NCBI GenBank assembly: GCA_024699495.1
Contig: JAILPK010000032.1
Coordinates: 1-32,070, forward strand
Reading direction: 5' to 3'
From: Bacteroidaceae bacterium
Lineage (GTDB): Bacteria; Bacteroidota; Bacteroidia; Bacteroidales; Bacteroidaceae
DNA: 32,070 nt
Shown here piece by piece: positions 24,728 through 32,070 of this stretch; the stretch's first letter is position 1, and every line of letters starts with the position of its first letter. The translations under genes were made by a program, and so were the position numbers. The notes under the pieces were generated by a model. That model was not told the origin of the DNA. It ran no database searches and saw only the letters and a program-made list of their open reading frames with translations.

Positions 24728-24787
24728 ATCAAATAGTATTATTACAATCCTTACAATACTTTACCCCTAAAAACGGTAAACTGAAAA

Positions 24788-25750
24788 ATGAAGAAAGTGA
24801 TAAAACAACTAATTAAGAATACAACAGCCACAATCCTGTTCATAGCCGCAGCTCTTCCTGCTGCTGGGCAGGACCTACTGGCAAGACAAGCACCAATAGA
24901 TAAAAAAATGCGAGCAGTGGACAGCGTCTCGATACAGCGCCTGCTCGAACGTGAACATAAAGACGATATTGTATCTACGCTCTACCCCGATTGGGAGGCA
25001 GACTTCATTAACAGATATAGCAGCGTTTCTCTGCCACAGGAAGTGAAAATTGACTTGCGAAATTTCTGCATGCCAATCAACTCACGCATAGTAACTTCTA
25101 ATTTTGGCTATCGCAAGCGCTTCCGCCGTCAGCATAAAGGAATTGATGTGAATGCCTATAAAGGTGATACCATACGTGCAGCCTTCGACGGAAAAGTGCG
25201 TGTGGTGGACTATCAGCCCAGTGGATATGGAAAAGTAGTTGTAATGCGCCATCCGAATGGACTTGAGACCGTTTATGCTCATCTCTCCAAACATCTTATT
25301 GAGCAGGGGGCAGAAATTAAGGCTGGTACGCCAATCGGGTTGGCTGGCAACACGGGCCGCAGCTACGGAACCCACCTGCATTTCGAAACCCGCCTCGGAG
25401 GTCAGTTTATCAATCCTGCTCTGCTTTTTGATTTTGAAGCGCAGGATGTGAAGGGCGACTTCTATGTTTGGCGCAAGCATGGGCGTGGCTCTATATTGGA
25501 TAGTCATCAGGGTGTTGTGTCCAACGACCTCCTGGCTGCTAATGAGAATGAGGAAGAAGAGATCGATGAGACGTCATCTAATCAGAATGAGCAGCAGGCA
25601 TCTGGCTATCGCTTCCATAAAGTGCGGAAGGGTGAGAGCCTCTACAGCATAGCCCGGAAGCACGGGATATCCCTCAGCCGCCTGTGCAAAATCAATGGCA
25701 TCTCCAAGCGTATGAAGATACGGCCGGGACAGATCCTCAAATATTCATAA
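24788..25750 (+). CDS. Secreted M23 peptidase with C-terminal LysM domain
   Basis: A 320-aa exported protein likely to cleave peptidoglycan crosslinks or activate amidases in the periplasm. There is a signal peptide (1-27, hydrophobic core ATILFIAAALPAA, cleavage near AAGQ). The M23 (LytM) domain covers about 105-212 with zinc ligands in HKGID (H116, D120) and the HLH triad (H196, H198), so it is probably catalytically competent. An acidic linker follows (about 250-270, rich in Glu and Asn), then one LysM module (about 276-319: HKVRKGESLYSIARKHGIS). Order is the reverse of NlpD, in which LysM precedes M23. A strong terminator follows immediately. Confidence 0.93.
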   Translation: MKKVIKQLIKNTTATILFIAAALPAAGQDLLARQAPIDKKMRAVDSVSIQRLLEREHKDDIVSTLYPDWEADFINRYSSVSLPQEVKIDLRNFCMPINSRIVTSNFGYRKRFRRQHKGIDVNAYKGDTIRAAFDGKVRVVDYQPSGYGKVVVMRHPNGLETVYAHLSKHLIEQGAEIKAGTPIGLAGNTGRSYGTHLHFETRLGGQFINPALLFDFEAQDVKGDFYVWRKHGRGSILDSHQGVVSNDLLAANENEEEEIDETSSNQNEQQASGYRFHKVRKGESLYSIARKHGISLSRLCKINGISKRMKIRPGQILKYS

Positions 25751-25769
25751 AGAATTCTTTACTCTTTAC

Positions 25770-25800
25770 GCGCGCGTACCTTATTATAATATACGCGCGC
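25770..25800 (+). terminator. Rho-independent terminator after the M23 gene
   Basis: GCGCGCGTA (25770-25778) and TACGCGCGC (25792-25800) form a perfect 9-bp stem with a 13-nt AT-rich loop, followed by TTTT at 25801. It ends the ndk/M23 unit and separates it from the DUF1599 gene. Confidence 0.85.
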
Positions 25801-25859
25801 TTTTCTATACCTTTAAATAAAGCATCTATAAGTAACAACTCGCCAGAGGGCATAATAAC

Positions 25860-26396
25860 ATGAATACGGAAGAGCAGTTTAGGGCAGTGATGAGCGAATG
25901 TCGCGAAGTGTTCGCAAAGAAATTGCATGACTATGGTGCAGCTTGGCGCATCCTCCGGGTACCTTCACTCACAGATCAGATATTTATAAAGGCCAACAGA
26001 ATACGTACGTTGGAGATGAAAAAGGCTATGGTAGCCGAGGGCATACGACCAGAGTTTATAGGTATCGTAAATTATGCTATTATCGGCCTTATCCAGTTGG
26101 AACTGGGCTTTGCCGAGACACCCAACGACCTTTCCAACGAGCAGGCATTGGAAGCTTATGACAGACATGCGGAAGAGAGTCTGCAACTGATGCTGCGAAA
26201 GAATCACGACTATGATGAAGCATGGCGCGGTATGCGTATTTCCTCATATACCGACCTGATTCTGACAAAGATTTTCCGCACTAAACAGATAGAAGATCTG
26301 GACGGAAAGACTCTGGTGAGCGAAGGCATCGACGCCAATTATATGGATATGATGAACTATGCTGTCTTTGGTCTTATCAAGCTGACGTTCGAATAG
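25860..26396 (+). CDS. DUF1599 protein with two tandem DUF1599 repeats
   Basis: A 178-aa soluble protein of unknown function, conserved in Bacteroidetes next to the DoxX-tpiA genes as here. It consists of two similar halves: residues about 14-83 (KKLHDYGAAWRILRVPSLTD ... VNYAIIGLIQLE) and 106-178 (RKNHDYDEAWRGMRISSYTD ... MNYAVFGLIKLT). Each has H-D-Y-x-x-A-W-R and a closing N-Y-A-(I/V)-(I/F)-G-L-I helix. The duplicated, acidic, helical pattern is visible directly; no activity is known to me. It starts 110 bp before and ends 22 bp before its neighbours in the same direction. Confidence 0.88.
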   Translation: MNTEEQFRAVMSECREVFAKKLHDYGAAWRILRVPSLTDQIFIKANRIRTLEMKKAMVAEGIRPEFIGIVNYAIIGLIQLELGFAETPNDLSNEQALEAYDRHAEESLQLMLRKNHDYDEAWRGMRISSYTDLILTKIFRTKQIEDLDGKTLVSEGIDANYMDMMNYAVFGLIKLTFE

Positions 26397-26418
26397 GATT
26401 TCTCTGTTGCCGTAAAAT

Positions 26419-27732
26419 ATGAAAGAGGAAGTAGAACTGACAAAAAGCACCAATCTCGAAAAGAACCTGCAGCAACAACGTTCAGCTATGGATGTGTTTG
26501 TTCGCATAGGTGTTAATCTGTGCCGGTTACTGCTCGCTGCTACCCTGATTTTTTCAGGTTTGGTAAAACTCATAGACCCTACAGGCACGCAGTATAAAAT
26601 AGAGGATTATGCTGCGGCGGCTGGTATCTCATTGTCAGATTTGTTCTTGGTGCCTCTTTCGATGGCGGTAGCTCTTGCACTTATGGAATTCCTGCTTGGT
26701 GTGAACCTGCTCTTTGGAATCCGCAGACTGTTTACTACCCGCTTCACTTTCCTCCTGATGTGTGTGATGACGGGCATCACACTTTGGCTTGCGCTTACTG
26801 ATGCGGTCGCTGACTGCGGTTGCTTTGGAGATGCTGTTCATCTTACTAACTGGCAAACATTCTGCAAGAACCTGGTCCTGCTCTCATTTGCCGCCATAGT
26901 ATGGTGGAAAGGCCGTCTGTTGCCGCGTTTTATCTCCGAGTCCGCACAGTGGATAATATCTCTCTACAGTTTTGTCTATGGCCTCTTTATTGCAGGTCTT
27001 TGTGTCTATAGTCTTCCTATTATCGACTTCCGCCCATTCTACATCGGGCAGAATATACAGAAGGCTATGGAGTGGCCCGAAGATGTCAATGAACAGCCTG
27101 AGATTCTTGATTTCAGTATCGAGCCCATCGACGGGCTGTCCGGCGATTACAGTTCAATTACCACCGAAGAACTGCTGGCTGATACGAGTTATACCTTCCT
27201 GCTTATCGCCCCTCATTTCGAGAACGCCGACGATGGCGCTTTGGACCGTATAAATGCAGTTAGCGACTACTGCCGGGAAAACGGGTACCGTTTCCTTTGT
27301 CTGACAGCTTCTGACTCAGAGGCCATAGAGCGGTGGTGCGATTTGACTGGGGCTGACTATCCATTTGCTTTCACTGATGAACTGATATTAAAGACAATGG
27401 TGCGAAGCAATCCCGGCCTAATGCTTTTGCACGGGGGAGAGATTGTTGGAAAATGGTCTTCTAACACATTGCCCGAGGAGAGCGAACTCTATGGCCCTCT
27501 TCACTCATTGCCATTGGCACACCCACGTCAGGACACATACAGGCAAAAACTTCTTCGTCTGATGCTTTGGTATGTACTTCCACTTTTGCTCCTTACGTTC
27601 ATCGACCGTGTCGTGGCTGGCATTAAATGGTGGTATATGCGTAGAAAAAAGTCCGCTAAGTTGGTCAATTCAGATAAAAGCACTATTTTTGCCGCGTCAA
27701 TAAAGAATTTATCCCAACAAACAAATAAGACA
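26419..27732 (+). CDS. DoxX/MauE-like membrane protein with C-terminal thioredoxin-like region; no stop codon before tpiA
   Basis: The 438-codon frame starts at ATG 26419. Residues about 25-190 have four to five membrane spans typical of the DoxX/MauE group ([20 protein letters not shown]) with the conserved DCGCFGD loop. Residues about 225-370 look like a thioredoxin-fold domain lacking CxxC ([33 protein letters not shown]), and a final membrane span ([16 protein letters not shown]) follows. A basic tail, [10 protein letters not shown], would be a natural end, but there is no stop: translation continues through about 25 residues into tpiA. The function may concern periplasmic redox or thiol maturation (family inference). 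It lies between DUF1599 and tpiA, the usual Bacteroidales order. Confidence 0.85.
27660..27691 (+). promoter_or_regulatory. Probable internal promoter of tpiA
   Basis: GTTG (27660-27663), a 20-bp spacer and TATTTTTG (27684-27691), 41 bp before the tpiA ATG. It has the same -33 sequence and spacing as the rplY promoter. It lies inside the read-through segment of the DoxX frame, which suggests this segment is really intergenic. Confidence 0.65.
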
Positions 27733-28491
27733 ATGAGAAAGAAAATTGTAGCAGGCAACTGGAAAATGAACCTGAACCTGCAGGAAGGCCTTGCATTGGC
27801 CACCGAACTCAAGGAGGCTCTCGCAGCTGAGAAGCCCAATTGTGATGTAGTAATCTGCACCCCATTCATTCATCTTGCTAAAGTAGCAGACGTGGTTGCC
27901 GGAACTGTTATCGGTCTCGGAGCAGAAAACTGCGCCGACAAGGAGAAGGGCGCATATACGGGTGAAGTGAGCGCTGCTCAGGTTAAGAGCACAGGAGCAC
28001 AGTATGTAATCCTTGGTCACAGTGAGCGTCGCGCTTATTATGGCGAGACTGCAGAGATCCTGAAGGAGAAAGTCAACCTCGCCCTGGCTAACGGATTGAA
28101 GGTTATCTTCTGCATCGGTGAGGTGCTGGAGGAGCGTGAGGCTGGCAAGCAGAACGAAGTGGTTGGCTCTCAGTTGGCAGACAGCCTGTTCGATCTTACA
28201 GAAGAGCAGCTCAAGGATATCATCCTCGCTTACGAACCGGTGTGGGCCATTGGCACAGGTAAGACAGCTACTGCAGAGCAGGCAGAAGACATGCATGCTT
28301 TCATCCGTGGCGTTATTGCCGGTCGCTTTGGTGAGGCTGCTGCCGAGAATATCAGCATCCTGTATGGCGGAAGCTGCAAGCCCGGCAATGCCCGTGAGAT
28401 CTTTGCAAAGCCCGACGTTGACGGCGGCCTCATAGGTGGAGCTGCTCTCAAGTGTGCTGATTTCAAGGGCATCATCGATGCTTGGAAATAA
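27733..28491 (+). CDS. tpiA: Triosephosphate isomerase
   Basis: Interconverts DHAP and glyceraldehyde 3-phosphate in glycolysis. From the ATG at 27733 it is 252 aa, the normal length. It has the substrate-binding Asn9/Lys11 in AGNWKMN, catalytic His96 in ILGHSERR, catalytic Glu168 in [14 protein letters not shown] (loop 6 follows) and the phosphate-binding ILYGGS. Codon bias is strong, like rplY, and unlike the DoxX part upstream. The upstream DoxX-like frame is continuous with it, so some product could be a 690-aa fusion, but the separate promoter and start favour a free enzyme. Confidence 0.97.
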   Translation: MRKKIVAGNWKMNLNLQEGLALATELKEALAAEKPNCDVVICTPFIHLAKVADVVAGTVIGLGAENCADKEKGAYTGEVSAAQVKSTGAQYVILGHSERRAYYGETAEILKEKVNLALANGLKVIFCIGEVLEEREAGKQNEVVGSQLADSLFDLTEEQLKDIILAYEPVWAIGTGKTATAEQAEDMHAFIRGVIAGRFGEAAAENISILYGGSCKPGNAREIFAKPDVDGGLIGGAALKCADFKGIIDAWK

Positions 28492-28540
28492 TACTATTCC
28501 GTAATAATATCTTTTATTGGAAGGCTAATACGCAGCAAAG

Positions 28541-29200
28541 ATGAAAAAGATAACAAGTCCCTCTCTTTGGTCTCGGATGTCGTGGCGCTGTTGCGACGAC
28601 GGACCGTTGTGGCATTCTTTCTCTTTCATCTTTGCTGCAATTATTCTTTTTCTTGCCTTCTCTTGTCCTGCTTATATTTATGCGCAGGAGAACTTTACCG
28701 ATTACCTCACATCATCTGTTGCCGGTGCTGGTAATGTGAAGCTGCATCAGGATCCGGCCATTACTGCACTGGTAAATGGTAAAACACTGCCAGCAACAGC
28801 TCCCGCCCGACGTCCCGCTCCTCACAAAACCACGACTCCGAAACCTTCCGGTCAAGACAGCATATCTTTGGTTCAGACGACAGAACCCTCTGCTGAAACA
28901 CTAACTGATACTCCTGTACGTAGCGGTAGGCGCACTTATGTCAATGGATACCGCATTCAGGTCTATTCAGGTGGTAACAACCGAAGGAGCAAGCAGGAAG
29001 CCTCTGCGATGGCTGGAAGAGTACGCTCGCAGTTCCCTGATGCCTCCGTTTATACTCATTTCGTTTCTCCGCATTGGATTTGCCGCGTAGGCGATTTCCG
29101 CACTGTGGAGGAGGCTAATGACTTGTTGCGGCAGATGCGTTCCACGGGCAATTTCAATGAGGCAATCGTTGTGAAGAGTAAAGTAGCTGTGCTATATTAG
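28541..29200 (+). CDS. Exported SPOR domain protein
   Basis: A 219-aa protein with a long N-terminal signal or membrane segment (about 24-48: FSFIFAAIILFLAFSCPAYI, then YAQE), a Pro/Thr-rich spacer (about 80-125) and a C-terminal SPOR domain (about 130-215: GYRIQVYSGGNN ... WICRVGDFRTVEEANDLL). SPOR domains bind denuded septal glycan, so a role near division or cell-wall remodelling is expected. The first 23 residues are unusual for a signal (two Cys, several Trp). It lies between tpiA and folE, a conserved Bacteroidales order. Confidence 0.9.
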   Translation: MKKITSPSLWSRMSWRCCDDGPLWHSFSFIFAAIILFLAFSCPAYIYAQENFTDYLTSSVAGAGNVKLHQDPAITALVNGKTLPATAPARRPAPHKTTTPKPSGQDSISLVQTTEPSAETLTDTPVRSGRRTYVNGYRIQVYSGGNNRRSKQEASAMAGRVRSQFPDASVYTHFVSPHWICRVGDFRTVEEANDLLRQMRSTGNFNEAIVVKSKVAVLY

Positions 29201-29218
29201 AGCATTCTTGCATTTGTA

Positions 29219-29821
29219 ATGACCCGACCACAATCCATTCCTAATATTTCTTCCGATGGACTTTCCCGCGAGGAGCGGTTGAAAGGTGTTGCGGATATAT
29301 ATGAGTCTCTGATTCCACTTCTGGGCGATGACCCTAAGCGTGACGGACTCATTAAGACTCCACAGCGCGTTGCCCGTGCCTGGCTGGAACTCACACGCGG
29401 TTATGATGAGGACCCCGTTGCTATCCTGCGTTCAGCCCTCTTCAAAGAACCATATCATAACATGGTTGTGGTCAAGGACATCGAGTTCTACTCGCTATGC
29501 GAGCACCATCTCTTGCCTTTCTTCGGTAAGGTCCATATCGCATATATCCCCAATGGTGAGATTACCGGATTGTCCAAGCTGGCTCGCATAGTGGACACCT
29601 TCAGCCACCGCCTGCAGGTGCAGGAGCGTATGACGCAGCAGATAGCTCATTGTATAGAGGAGGCTCTCAGCCCGCTCGGGGTGATGGTTGTGGTCGAAGC
29701 CCGCCATCTATGTATGCAGATGCGTGGTGTGGCTAAACAAAATGCAAACACCACCACTATGCATTATCTTGGCTCCTTCGCCGAACCGACTATAAGAGCT
29801 GAGTTTTTAGGTCAGTTATAG
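29219..29821 (+). CDS. folE: GTP cyclohydrolase I
   Basis: Converts GTP to 7,8-dihydroneopterin triphosphate, the first step of folate synthesis. The 200-aa protein has the zinc ligands Cys94 and His97 in [10 protein letters not shown] and Cys165 in HLCMQMRGV, plus [10 protein letters not shown] and [12 protein letters not shown]. It lies 18 bp after the SPOR gene and so is probably co-transcribed. Confidence 0.97.
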   Translation: MTRPQSIPNISSDGLSREERLKGVADIYESLIPLLGDDPKRDGLIKTPQRVARAWLELTRGYDEDPVAILRSALFKEPYHNMVVVKDIEFYSLCEHHLLPFFGKVHIAYIPNGEITGLSKLARIVDTFSHRLQVQERMTQQIAHCIEEALSPLGVMVVVEARHLCMQMRGVAKQNANTTTMHYLGSFAEPTIRAEFLGQL

Positions 29822-29899
29822 CCATAATAACCAGCTGTTTTCATCTCTTCGGGTTCAGATTCTTCTGTTCCTTAATCCAACTGTTTATACCTTAACACT

Positions 29900-30847
29900 A
29901 TGGCACACATAGCTCATAAACTCACCGAACTAATAGGTAATACTCCGCTCTTGGAACTGCGCCAATTTTCATCGAAGCAGGGCCTTACAAATCCTATCAT
30001 TGCAAAACTGGAGGCTTTTAATCCCGGAGGTAGCGTTAAGGACCGAGTCGCACTTGCTATGGTTGAAGATGCCGAGCAAAATGGACTCCTGCAACCGGGA
30101 GCTACTATAATCGAACCGACCAGCGGCAACACAGGTATCGGATTGGCTTTAGTCAGTGCTGTAAAGGGCTATAGACTTATTCTTACGATGCCTGAAACGA
30201 TGAGTGTGGAGCGCCGTAATCTCGTAAAAGCTTATGGTGCTGATGTGCAGTTGACTAGTGGCAAGGATGGGATGGAGGGAGCAATTCGCCTTGCCGAAGA
30301 ACTGCACAAAAACATACCTGGCAGCGTTATCTTAGGCCAGTTCGACAATCCGGCAAATCCCGCGGCCCACTATGCTTCTACAGCAATGGAAATATGGGAG
30401 CAGACAGACGGACATATAGATGTTTTTGTGGCTTGTGTAGGTACTGGTGGAACAGTCTCCGGCATAGGAAAACGCCTGAAAGAACTAAACCCGGATGTCA
30501 GAATTTTTGCAGTAGAGCCGTCCGCCTCCCCCGTTCTCAGAGGTGGCATGAGTGGCCCGCATAAGATTCAAGGTATCGGTGCGGGTTTTGTACCAAAGAC
30601 CTATGACCCTAAGGTTATCGACGAGGTATTTGATGTTGCTGATGATGATGCAATTCTCTCCGGCCGTACCCTCGCTGCTACAGAGGGCTTGTTGGTCGGA
30701 ATCTCTTCTGGTGCGGCAGCCTATGCAGCGACCCAGATTGCTCTCCGCCCAGAAAATCGTGACAAATGTGTGGTTGCGTTGCTGCCTGATACAGGAGAGC
30801 GCTATCTTTCTACAGATCTTTTCGCTTTTGAAGATTATCCGCTCTAA
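29900..30847 (+). CDS. cysK: Cysteine synthase A (O-acetylserine sulfhydrylase)
   Basis: A PLP enzyme forming cysteine from O-acetylserine and sulfide. The 315-aa protein has the PLP lysine K47 in NPGGSVKDRVAL, the substrate loop TSGNTGIGLA, the phosphate-binding GTGGTVSGIG and the C-terminal LLPDTGERYLST. Length and motifs fit CysK rather than cystathionine beta-synthase. It lies 78 bp after folE; I see no clear promoter in between. Confidence 0.96.
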   Translation: MAHIAHKLTELIGNTPLLELRQFSSKQGLTNPIIAKLEAFNPGGSVKDRVALAMVEDAEQNGLLQPGATIIEPTSGNTGIGLALVSAVKGYRLILTMPETMSVERRNLVKAYGADVQLTSGKDGMEGAIRLAEELHKNIPGSVILGQFDNPANPAAHYASTAMEIWEQTDGHIDVFVACVGTGGTVSGIGKRLKELNPDVRIFAVEPSASPVLRGGMSGPHKIQGIGAGFVPKTYDPKVIDEVFDVADDDAILSGRTLAATEGLLVGISSGAAAYAATQIALRPENRDKCVVALLPDTGERYLSTDLFAFEDYPL

Positions 30848-30980
30848 TCTTCATTTCTTTATTTGTAAAGTAATTTTTATCTTTTGCCGCCTGCATTATA
30901 TTGAGGTGACACAGAAGAATACATGGGTCACCTGTATAACCATGTGTGAGCATACACTAAAAGCGTGATGTTTTTCGTTC

Positions 30981-31055
30981 TTATAAGAAACGAGATATCA
31001 CAATGAATCCACAATACGTGTCATCCATCTGAAGCATTACAAAATTACCGTGCAT
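30981..31055 (-). CDS. Possible 24-aa small ORF behind a promoter-like box
   Basis: The frame starts with ATG at 31055, encodes a 24-residue peptide (starts MHGNFVMLQMDDTYCG, ends ISRFL) and stops with TAA at 30981. It lies 27 bp downstream of the minus-strand TACCTTTG box at 31083-31090, the same spacing as real genes in this window. No family is recognised; the transcript could equally be a small RNA or a gene remnant. Confidence 0.2.
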   Translation of the reverse strand: MHGNFVMLQMDDTYCGFIVISRFL

Positions 31056-31082
31056 ATCATTAAATTTATTGTTTTCTTGCCG

Positions 31083-31090
31083 CAAAGGTA
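31083..31090 (-). promoter_or_regulatory. Orphan -7 box pointing into the cysK-downstream gap
   Basis: TACCTTTG followed by GCGGC on the minus strand, identical to the tsaB, yicC and ndk -7 boxes. No annotated minus-strand gene lies directly downstream before the cysK 3' end. The -33 match is poor. Confidence 0.35.
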
Positions 31091-31200
31091 GTGTAATGCC
31101 ATAGGGTGTTCCATCGGTTAAAAAAAGCACGAATTAAACCGATGGGAATTTAACAAATAAGGGGGTGTATTTAACAGCTGAGACTTAAAGGCAACAAAAA

Positions 31201-31222
31201 AGGATGCCCGAATGAGCATCCT
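31201..31222 (-). terminator. Rho-independent terminator of the right-hand gene
   Basis: AGGATGC (31201-31207) and GCATCCT (31216-31222) form a 7-bp stem with an 8-nt loop. On the minus strand it follows the stop codon at 31230 by 7 bp and is followed by a run of Ts. Confidence 0.85.
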
Positions 31223-31229
31223 AGATGGA

Positions 31230-32070
31230 TTATTTGATATTGGGATTGATGACCGAAAGTAGGCGGTGTTTGATGTAAGCCGTAAACTTCCGTCCTCGCT
31301 TCACCTGCTTGTCCGAAATGTTGGTGTTGTAATCAAGGTCTTCGGAAATGATTGCATTATATAACGCTTCTGTAAAATCAAAGCCCTGCTTGATGTGATA
31401 GTTAGGAAATTTCTCGCGCATCGCGGCATGAAAAGCATGATATCCGTAGCTTGCATTGGTTAGGCCACCCATGACCAATGCTGCGAATATATATGCCAAT
31501 ATGGTGTCTGTTTCATCAATCTTTTTCCATTCTGCGAGTTCCTTTTCAATCGCGTTAATCAGTATAGGCTTATACTCCTCAGGGAACATTTCTTCCAGAA
31601 GGACAAACGTGTGCTTTTTCCCCCTGCGCCCTTGCACTTCGAGCAAGGTGGACTCAATAACCTGCTTGGCCTCACCTTTCTTCAGTTTTTGGGTTACTTC
31701 CTTCCATTGTCCTTTTGTATAGCGGGCCTTGTCGATACTTGCACCGATAAGAGTTTCCACACATCGCCTACCGATAAGTTTTTCCCAATAAGGGCTTTCC
31801 GGCTTCAGGAATGTCTGGGATATAAGGTCGGCTGCATGAAGGAATCCATTGTCGAAGATGATCCAATAATAAAGACTGAACAGGTAAGGGTTCTTGTGAA
31901 GCAGTCGCTCACGGATAGCTTCATTGTTGAGGGAAGAGTCGAGCATTTCAGACAAACGACCTTTCAAAGGATTTTCATCTCTTTCCATCAGGCTTTGCTG
32001 GTAGTGCTTATTACCAGGGAACAAGGAAGCCACGATTTTCATCATGCCTTTCACGCCTTTGGTCGAAAAC
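31230..32070 (-). CDS. Hypothetical protein, probably truncated at the window edge
   Basis: I do not recognise this gene with confidence; it may belong to one of the Bacteroides DUF families (DUF6043 is a guess). The frame is open to the last base of the window. The only early starts are GTG at 32054 and ATG at 32045, so the true start may lie outside. The visible 274 residues are soluble, helical, with no signal peptide; notable segments are KNPYLFSLYYWIIFDNGF, a basic middle (KGQWKEVTQKLKKGEAKQ), EEMFPEEYKPILINAIEKEL, DTILAYIFAALVMGGLTN and a basic C-terminus. It has its own terminator. Set apart from the housekeeping genes by a 382-bp gap, it may mark the start of an accessory region. Confidence 0.65.
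   Translation of the reverse strand, partial: FSTKGVKGMMKIVASLFPGNKHYQQSLMERDENPLKGRLSEMLDSSLNNEAIRERLLHKNPYLFSLYYWIIFDNGFLHAADLISQTFLKPESPYWEKLIGRRCVETLIGASIDKARYTKGQWKEVTQKLKKGEAKQVIESTLLEVQGRRGKKHTFVLLEEMFPEEYKPILINAIEKELAEWKKIDETDTILAYIFAALVMGGLTNASYGYHAFHAAMREKFPNYHIKQGFDFTEALYNAIISEDLDYNTNISDKQVKRGRKFTAYIKHRLLSVINPNIK

Larger units (their letters stand above)
30848..31200. other. Non-coding stretch between cysK and the right-hand gene
   Basis: The stretch holds a weak hairpin after cysK (CTTTA 30857-30861/TAAAG 30866-30870, then AT-rich sequence with T5), two overlapping, mutually exclusive inverted repeats (AGGTGAC 30904-30910/GTCACCT 30927-30933, and ACATGG 30921-30926/CCATGT 30940-30945), a perfect 12-bp palindrome TTCTTATAAGAA (30978-30989), and a minus-strand -7 box (31083-31090). 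No full-size gene is visible; the sequence is more AT-rich than the neighbouring genes. Confidence 0.5.

Noticed and set aside
30904..30945. Alternating hairpins as a cysteine-linked attenuator
   Set aside because: They lie downstream of cysK rather than upstream of a gene, the stems are short, and no leader peptide or T-run fits.

Overview
The window looks like a core-chromosome segment of a member of the Bacteroidales (Prevotella/Bacteroides/Muribaculum-like; the family cannot be fixed from sequence alone). The evidence is: (i) Bacteroidetes-type promoters (TAnnTTTG -7 box, about 20 bp after a TTTG/GTTG-like -33 box) in front of most transcription units; (ii) Bacteroidetes-restricted families (DUF4290, DUF1599, a large secreted protein with a Bacteroidales-style C-terminal tail); (iii) gene orders I know from this order (tsaB-DUF4290-murA-rimM-dxr-rseP; DUF1599-DoxX-tpiA-SPOR-folE); and (iv) few Shine-Dalgarno sequences. 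There are no rRNA or tRNA genes, no CRISPR and no insertion sequence.

Layout. 1-335: non-coding, packed with inverted repeats and a degenerate 7-bp tandem array. 336-4412 (-): a 1358-aa secreted, multidomain, probably glycan-active protein. 4627-6093 (+): ribosomal protein L25 (rplY), a strong hairpin, then peptidyl-tRNA hydrolase (pth). 6306-13695 (-): a tightly packed seven-gene unit, read as tsaB, DUF4290, murA, rimM, dxr, rseP and a POT peptide transporter, ending at a strong terminator. 13826-16003 (+): yicC, gmk, nadD. 16022-20629 (-): pdxJ, a repeat-rich gap, a DJ-1/PfpI protein, ispD, recG. 20765-23430 (+): nadK overlapping an ABC exporter. 23518-24093 (-): mntP. 24266-30847 (+): ndk, an M23/LysM peptidase, tandem DUF1599, DoxX-like, tpiA, SPOR, folE, cysK. 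30848-31229: non-coding. 31230-32070 (-): an unrecognised gene cut by the window edge.

Most genes are housekeeping. They cover isoprenoid precursors (dxr, ispD), peptidoglycan (murA, M23/LysM, SPOR), NAD(P) (nadD, nadK), other cofactors (pdxJ, folE), nucleotides (gmk, ndk), translation (rplY, pth, rimM, tsaB), repair (recG) and central metabolism (tpiA, cysK).

The unusual points are: recG has no ATG/GTG and its conserved N-terminus requires a non-canonical ATA start; the DoxX-like gene has no stop and reads in frame into tpiA; a family of degenerate heptamer arrays lies in intergenic gaps, two of them sharing a boundary motif; two tandem hairpins near position 160 show arm-compensating differences; MurA carries Asp instead of the catalytic Cys; and IspD and the ABC protein carry low-complexity insertions. 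I did not see a convincing new multi-gene system. The repeat family and the two anomalous reading frames are the best leads.
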